Below are positions 59,590-64,000 of a stretch of DNA of 64,000 nucleotides, piece by piece. A program made the position numbers and the translations under genes. Origin of the DNA: Cellulosimicrobium sp. CUA-896 (GTDB lineage: Bacteria; Actinomycetota; Actinomycetes; Actinomycetales; Cellulomonadaceae); NCBI RefSeq assembly GCF_001942335.1, contig NZ_MKKH01000006.1, positions 28,222 through 92,221 of the forward strand, in the 5' to 3' direction. The notes under the pieces are model-generated. The model saw only the letters and a program-made list of their open reading frames with translations. It was not told where the DNA came from and made no database searches. Within the stretch, counting starts at the first letter, position 1. Each line of letters begins with the position of its first letter.

Positions 59590-59711
59590 GGTCCGTCTCG
59601 TGTCGTCGTGGTGGGTGGCCTGTCGGCCGTCTCTATCGGACAAGACGGAGATCCTGGTCATCCGTGACGCGACTTCGACACCTTTTTTCACCCGGTGCCC
59701 GCCGGTGACGC
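59590..59711. other. 122-bp gap upstream of the small gene
   Basis: It includes CACCTTTTTTCACC (an unusual T-run in this sequence), which on the minus strand is an A-run and may be part of a promoter for the small gene. No open frame. Confidence 0.35.
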
Positions 59712-60495
59712 TCAGGCCTGGCGGGCGGCGGCCACGATCGCGTCGGCGAGATCGCGAGGACGCGACAGCATGGGCCAGTGGCCGGTCGGCACGTCGACCC
59801 AGGTGAGGTCGGCGATCTCGCCGAGCTCCGTGTGCAGCGGCGGACCGGGGGTCGCGAGCTCGGCGAGCACCGTGGACGGGATCGACGAGCAGACCACCGT
59901 GGCGGGCACGGCGAGGCGGGCCGGGTCGGCCACGCGCACCGGCTCGCGCGCCACGCGCGCGGGCATCGGCACCGCGCGCTCGCGGAACGTCGCGAGCGCG
60001 GCGTCGTCGAGCCCGTCGGTGCTCGACCCCTGGTCGGCCAGCTCGTCCCACGACGCAGCGGGAGCTCGTCCACGTCCTGCGGCAGCCCGGGGTTCGGCGC
60101 GGCCCCGTCCACGAGGGGCCCGGTGTCCACGTAGACGACCCGGCGGACGCGCGCGGGGTCGCGGTCGACCACCTCCTGGACGACGGGACCGCCGCCGCTG
60201 TGCCCCACGAGGACGACCTGCCCGTCGAGCCCGGCGACGAGGTCGGCGACGGCGTCGACGTGGTCGGCGCGCGCGACGGCGGCGCGGTCCGCGGCGGTGC
60301 TCCCCGGCGCCAGGCCGGGCAGCGTGACGGGGTGCGTCAGGAGGCCGGCGGCCTCGAGGTGGGGGACGACGTCGTCCCACGCCCACGCGCCAGCCAGAAG
60401 CCGGGGACGAGGACGACGTGCACGGGCTCGCCGCCACGGGGAGCGGCGCCGCCCGAGGCGCGGTCGGTGCTCTGGTGCTCGGTTCTCTGCGTCAT
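59712..60495 (-). CDS. alpha/beta hydrolase (two frameshifts)
   Basis: About 261 residues after adding one base at about 60389 and one at about 60059. Start MTQRTEHQSTDRASGG, then VHVVLVPGFWLAG, nucleophile elbow LVGHSGGGPVVQEV, VRRVVYVDTGPLVDGAAPNP, and a late half with ATVVCSSIPSTVLAEL and catalytic His in VDVPTGHWPMLSRPRDLAD. Typical of the RsbQ-like/short hydrolases. Divergent from a WYL regulator across an inverted repeat, which suggests it is that regulator's target. Confidence 0.82.
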
Positions 60496-60516
60496 GCCCT
60501 CACCGTCCCACCGCCC

Positions 60517-60538
60517 TGGTGACACCGGTCTGTCACCA
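60517..60538. promoter_or_regulatory. inverted repeat TGGTGACA-N6-TGTCACCA, likely operator
   Basis: Perfect 8-bp arms with a CCGGTC spacer, located in the 90-bp gap between the divergent hydrolase (start 60495) and WYL regulator (start 60586). The natural candidate to bind it is the regulator itself. Confidence 0.65.
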
Positions 60539-60585
60539 TAGGTGCGGGAGCCGGCCCCGGCGGCGGGCCGCGACGGGAGGGCGCC

Positions 60586-61386
60586 GTGAACAGGACGGAG
60601 CGGCTCTACGCGATCGCCGAGCAGCTGCGCCGCGCGGGCCGGACGGGCACGACGGGCCGACGTCTCGCGACCGCGCTCGAGGTGAGCGAGCGGACGATCA
60701 AGCGCGACGTGTCCGCGCTCCAGCAGGCGGGTCTGACCATCTGGGCGCAGGCGGGCCCCGGGGGCGGGTACGTCCTCGACCCGAGCGCGACGCTCCCGCC
60801 GGTGAACTTCACGCCGGGGCAGGCCGTCGCGGTGGCCGTCGCTCTCGCGACGCTGCCGCCCGGGAGCCCGTTCGCCGTCGACGCCCTCGCCGCGCGGGGC
60901 AAGGTCTGGGACGCGCTCGCGACCGGCGACCGCGACCGGGCGGAGGCCCTGGCCGCGCGCGTGTGGGTACGGCAGCCGCCGGGACCGCCGGACCCCGACG
61001 ACGGCGCGGCCACCGAGGTCCGCACGGCCGACGGCACCACGGACCGCAGCGGCGCCGCCGACCGCGTCGTCGGCCCCGTCGTCGGTCCTGCGCGGTCGCA
61101 CCTGCGCGTGCTGCGCGCGGTGGAGCAGTCCCTCGGCTCGTCGCGCGTGCTCGCGATCCGCTATCGCGACCGGCACGGGGAGGAGAGCGAGCGCCGGGTC
61201 GAGCCGGTGATCCTCGCCCACACCGACGGCCGCTGGTACCTCGTCGCGTGGTGCCGGCTGCGCGAGGGCGTGCGCTGGTTCCGCCTCGCCCGCGTGGTCC
61301 GCGCCGACGTCACGCGCGAGGCGTACGTCCCGCGCCCGGTCGAGGACGTCGGCGAGCCGCCCGCCGGTGCGGTCGCGGTGCGCTGA
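60586..61386 (+). CDS. HTH-WYL domain transcriptional regulator (YafY/DeoR type)
   Basis: A 266-residue regulator. N-terminal winged helix: NRTERLYAIAEQLRRAGRTG and LEVSERTIKRDVSALQQAGL, followed by GPGGGYVLDP. The C-terminal WYL domain has HTDGRWYLVAWCRLREGVRW and FRLARV with the WYL core. A Pro/Asp-rich linker lies in between. It probably senses a small molecule or nucleic acid and controls the divergent hydrolase. GTG 60586 has GGGAGG upstream. Intact. Confidence 0.9.
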   Translation: MNRTERLYAIAEQLRRAGRTGTTGRRLATALEVSERTIKRDVSALQQAGLTIWAQAGPGGGYVLDPSATLPPVNFTPGQAVAVAVALATLPPGSPFAVDALAARGKVWDALATGDRDRAEALAARVWVRQPPGPPDPDDGAATEVRTADGTTDRSGAADRVVGPVVGPARSHLRVLRAVEQSLGSSRVLAIRYRDRHGEESERRVEPVILAHTDGRWYLVAWCRLREGVRWFRLARVVRADVTREAYVPRPVEDVGEPPAGAVAVR

Positions 61387-61467
61387 CCCCGGACGAGCGC
61401 CCCGCTGACGGCGGGCGCGGCGCGGCGTATCGTCGGAGACGGCCCGTCGACGGTGACCGGAGACCGC

Positions 61468-64000
61468 GTGTCCGCAGCGCTCTACTCCCTCGGCAGCTGG
61501 GCGGTCCGCGCACGGCGCGTGGTCCTCCTGGCGTGGTCGGGCGTGCTCGTGCTCGTGGGGGTGCTCGCGGCGACGCTGCAGGGCGGGCTCGACGACGAGG
61601 TGACGATCCCCGGGACGGAGTCCCAGGCGGCCCTGGACCACCTCGCGGCGACCTTCCCCCAGGTCAGCGGGGCCAGCGCCCAGCTCGTGGTCGTCGCCCC
61701 CGACGGCGGCACGCTCGACGACGACGCGGTGCAGCAGCCCGTCGAGTCGGCCGTCGGGACGATCGGAGGTCTCTCGCAGATCACCGCGGTCACCTCGCCC
61801 TACGACGACCAGACCCCCGCGACCGTGGACGACGACGACAGCGCCGCGCTCCTGACGATCCAGCTCGCGGTCGAGCAGAGCGCGGTGACGGACGCGACGC
61901 TCACGGCGCTCGAGGGCGCGGCCGCCGACCTCGCCGCGGCTCTCCCCGACGGCGCGCAGTCGTCCCTCGGCGGGCAGCTGTTCAGCACGAGCTTCCCGAG
62001 CCTGTCCGTCACCGAGGCCCTCGGGCTGCTCGGCGCGCTCGTGGTGCTCGTCGTGACGTTCGGGTCGTTCGTCGCGGCGGGCATGCCGCTGCTCAACGCG
62101 ATCGTCGGCGTCGGCGTGTCCATGGGACTGCTGTTCACCGCCACCTCGGTGGCGACGATCAACTCGACGACGCCGCTGCTCGCCGTGATGCTCGGGCTGG
62201 CCGTCGGCATCGACTACGCGCTGTTCGTCGTCTCCCGGCACCGCGACCAGCTCCGGGCGGGGGCGGACGTCGAGGAGTCCGTGGCGCGGGCCGTCGCCAC
62301 GGCGGGCTCGGCGGTGATCTTCGCGGGTCTGACGGTCATGATCGCCCTGGTGGGCCTCGGTGTGGCCGGCATCCCGTTCCTCACGACGATGGGTCTCGCG
62401 GCCGCCGTCGGCGTGGGGCTCGCGGTCCTCGTCTCGGTCACCCTGCTGCCGGCGATGCTCGGGTTCGCGGGGGAACGGATCCGCCCGCGCGTGCACGGGC
62501 CGCGGCGGCGCGGACGTCGTCGCGCGGACCGGTCGGCCCGGTCGCACGCACCCGGGTCGCCGGATCCCGCGACCCCGGCGACCGGGGAGGCCGTCGGGCA
62601 CGGCCGCAACCGGTTCTTCGCCCGGTGGGTCCGCGTGGTCACGCGCGTGCCCGCGCTGACCGTCGTCGTCGTGCTCGCCGTCCTCGTGCTGCTGACGATC
62701 CCCGCGCGGGACCTGCGCCTCGCGCTGCCCGACGCCGGCTCGCTGCCCGAGGGCGACCCCGCGCGCGTCACGTACGACCTCGTGTCCGAGTACTTCGGGC
62801 CCGGCTACAACGGCCCGCTGCTCGTCACGGGGACCGTCGTGACGTCGACCGACCCCGTCGGTCTCATGGACGACCTCGGCGACGAGATCGCCGGGCTGCC
62901 GGGCGTCGCCGACGTGCCCCTCGCGACGCCGAACCCCGCCGGCGACACGGGGATCGTCGACGTGATCCCCACCGGCGGCCCGGACTCCGAGCAGACCAAG
63001 GACCTCGTCCGCACGATCCGCGCGCAGCACGACCAGTACCTCGACGAGTACGGCGTCTCCCTCGCGGTCACGGGCGCCACGGCCGTGGGCATCGACGTCT
63101 CCGCGAAGCTCGGCGACGCGCTGCTGCCGTTCGCGCTCGTCGTCGTCGGGCTCTCGCTCGTGCTGCTCACCATGGTGTTCCGCTCGGTCGCGGTGCCCGT
63201 CAAGGCGTCGCTCGGGTACCTGTTCTCGGTCGGGGTGGCGTTCGGCGTCGTGACGCTCGTGTTCGAGCACGGCGTCCTCGCGGACCTCCTGAACGTCACG
63301 AGGACGGGGCCTGTCATCAGCTTCATGCCGATCATCCTCATGGGCATCCTCTTCGGCCTCGCGATGGACTACGAGGTCTTCCTCGTCTCGCGCATCCGCG
63401 AGGACTACGTCCGCACCCGCGACGCGCGGGCCTCCGTCGTGACGGGCTTCCAGGGGTCGGCGACGGTCGTCACCGCGGCGGCGGTCATCATGTTCGGCGT
63501 CTTCGCCTCGTTCGTGCCGGAGAGCGACATGAGCCTCAAGCCGATCGCGCTCGGCCTCGCGTCGGGGTCCTCGTCGACGCGTTCGTCGTGCGCATGGTGC
63601 TCGTCCCGGCGGTGCTCGCGCTGCTCGGTGACCGTGCCTGGTGGTTGCCGCGCCGCCTCGACCGCGTGCTGCCGTCGTTCGACGTCGAGGGGCAGGGCGT
63701 CGCGCGCGAGCTCGCGCTGCGGGACTGGCCCGAGCCCGGGGCGCGCGACGCCCTCGTCGCGCACGGGCTCGTCGTCGCGGGGCCGGACGGCCCGCTCACC
63801 GCGCCGGTCACGGTCCGCGTGCCCGACGGCGGGGCGCTCGTCGTGCACGGCGCGACCGGGGCGGCCGTGTCCGCGGTCGTCCTCGCCCTCGCGGGGCGTG
63901 TGCGACCGTCCGCGGGCGCGCTCAAGGTCACGGGGCTCGTCCTGCCGGAGCGGGCGTCCGCCGTGCGGCGCCGGGTCGCGGTCGTCGACCTCGCCGCCGA
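61468..64000 (+). CDS. MMPL family (RND-type) transporter with C-terminal ABC-like extension, 3' end missing, one frameshift
   Basis: At least 840 residues. Two RND repeats, each a helix, an extracytoplasmic domain and five helices. Typical pieces: LLAVMLGLAVGIDYALFVVS and RHRDQLRAGADVEESVARAV; VISFMPIILMGILFGLAMDY with EVFLVSRIREDYVRTRDARA. It exports lipids or drugs by proton flow. One base is missing at about 63560 (LGLA to VGVLVDAFVVRMVLVPAVLA). After the last helix, about 110 residues resemble an ABC ATPase start but without the lysine: GGALVVHGATGAAVSAVVLA and LAGRVRPSAGALKVTGLV. GTG 61468 has GGAGA upstream; GTG 61453 is an alternative. The gene continues past the window. Confidence 0.88.
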   Translation, partial: MSAALYSLGSWAVRARRVVLLAWSGVLVLVGVLAATLQGGLDDEVTIPGTESQAALDHLAATFPQVSGASAQLVVVAPDGGTLDDDAVQQPVESAVGTIGGLSQITAVTSPYDDQTPATVDDDDSAALLTIQLAVEQSAVTDATLTALEGAAADLAAALPDGAQSSLGGQLFSTSFPSLSVTEALGLLGALVVLVVTFGSFVAAGMPLLNAIVGVGVSMGLLFTATSVATINSTTPLLAVMLGLAVGIDYALFVVSRHRDQLRAGADVEESVARAVATAGSAVIFAGLTVMIALVGLGVAGIPFLTTMGLAAAVGVGLAVLVSVTLLPAMLGFAGERIRPRVHGPRRRGRRRADRSARSHAPGSPDPATPATGEAVGHGRNRFFARWVRVVTRVPALTVVVVLAVLVLLTIPARDLRLALPDAGSLPEGDPARVTYDLVSEYFGPGYNGPLLVTGTVVTSTDPVGLMDDLGDEIAGLPGVADVPLATPNPAGDTGIVDVIPTGGPDSEQTKDLVRTIRAQHDQYLDEYGVSLAVTGATAVGIDVSAKLGDALLPFALVVVGLSLVLLTMVFRSVAVPVKASLGYLFSVGVAFGVVTLVFEHGVLADLLNVTRTGPVISFMPIILMGILFGLAMDYEVFLVSRIREDYVRTRDARASVVTGFQGSATVVTAAAVIMFGVFASFVPESDMSLKPIALGLASGSSSTRSSCAWCSSRRCSRCSVTVPGGCRAASTACCRRSTSRGRASRASSRCGTGPSPGRATPSSRTGSSSRGRTARSPRRSRSACPTAGRSSCTARPGRPCPRSSSPSRGVCDRPRARSRSRGSSCRSGRPPCGAGSRSSTSPP

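Overview
The window is about 73-75% G+C by eye, with start codons that are often GTG, GGAGG-type ribosome binding sites, very tight gene packing with many 4-nt ATGA/GTGA overlaps, and gene families typical of Actinobacteria (CsoR, HemQ-pathway-type HemY, GlnR boxes, HemD-OmpR fusion, MoxR/DUF58 cluster). Overall it looks like a chromosome segment of a Micrococcales actinobacterium, probably Cellulosimicrobium or a close relative in Promicromonosporaceae/Cellulomonadaceae; the genus is an inference from gene content and style. No rRNA, tRNA, CRISPR, intact insertion sequence or prophage was seen.

Layout. 1-2.2 kb: end of an old-yellow-enzyme gene and an amidase. 2.4-6.0 kb: copper resistance operon csoR-copZ-copA (minus strand) with a clear CsoR operator. 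6.1-8.6 kb: small membrane/secreted proteins (small multidrug exporter family, DUF2330, HdeD). 8.7-18.6 kb: heme biosynthesis, hemE-hemY-hemC-hemD-hemB-hemL on the minus strand and hemA divergent, followed by a Ppx/GppA phosphatase. 18.6-31.4 kb: mixed metabolism (CoA-transferase, Nudix, arylsulfotransferase-like lipoprotein, PadR regulator with membrane partner, purB, a WXG-like protein with an alpha/beta hydrolase, phage-holin-like protein, secreted esterase, hisC-type aminotransferase). 31.4-36.1 kb: GPR1/YaaH-like membrane protein divergent from a three-gene 2-oxoacid dehydrogenase operon (E1 alpha, E1 beta, E2). 36.2-48.4 kb: a complete nitrate/nitrite assimilation island (nitrate transporter, molybdopterin nitrate reductase, FAD/BFD reductase, nirB, nirD, then siroheme genes cysG, HemD-OmpR fusion, CbiX chelatase) with GlnR-type boxes before the transporter and before nirB. 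48.5-54.2 kb: MoxR ATPase-DUF58-vWA operon (minus strand). 54.5-64 kb: CopD-CtaG fusion, S9 peptidase, small alpha/beta hydrolase divergent from a WYL regulator, and an MMPL transporter that runs off the end.

Functional links. The heme cluster supplies tetrapyrrole for respiration. Uroporphyrinogen III is the branch point feeding the siroheme genes of the nitrate island, which carries its own HemD-like protein. Nitrogen control through GlnR is predicted at two promoters with the same internal spacing.

Data quality. About 30 positions show a shift from one reading frame to another inside otherwise conserved genes. Almost all are explained by loss of one base, usually in a G/C-rich run, and adding back one base per site makes each affected gene a whole number of codons. 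I therefore annotate these as single genes with probable sequencing or assembly errors, not as true pseudogenes. The most unusual non-coding signals are a triple tandem TACG-N4-CGTA array before the dehydrogenase operon, a 58-bp hairpin element inserted in frame in the nitrate reductase gene, and a family of at least four related long palindromes between genes. I did not find a clearly new multi-gene system.
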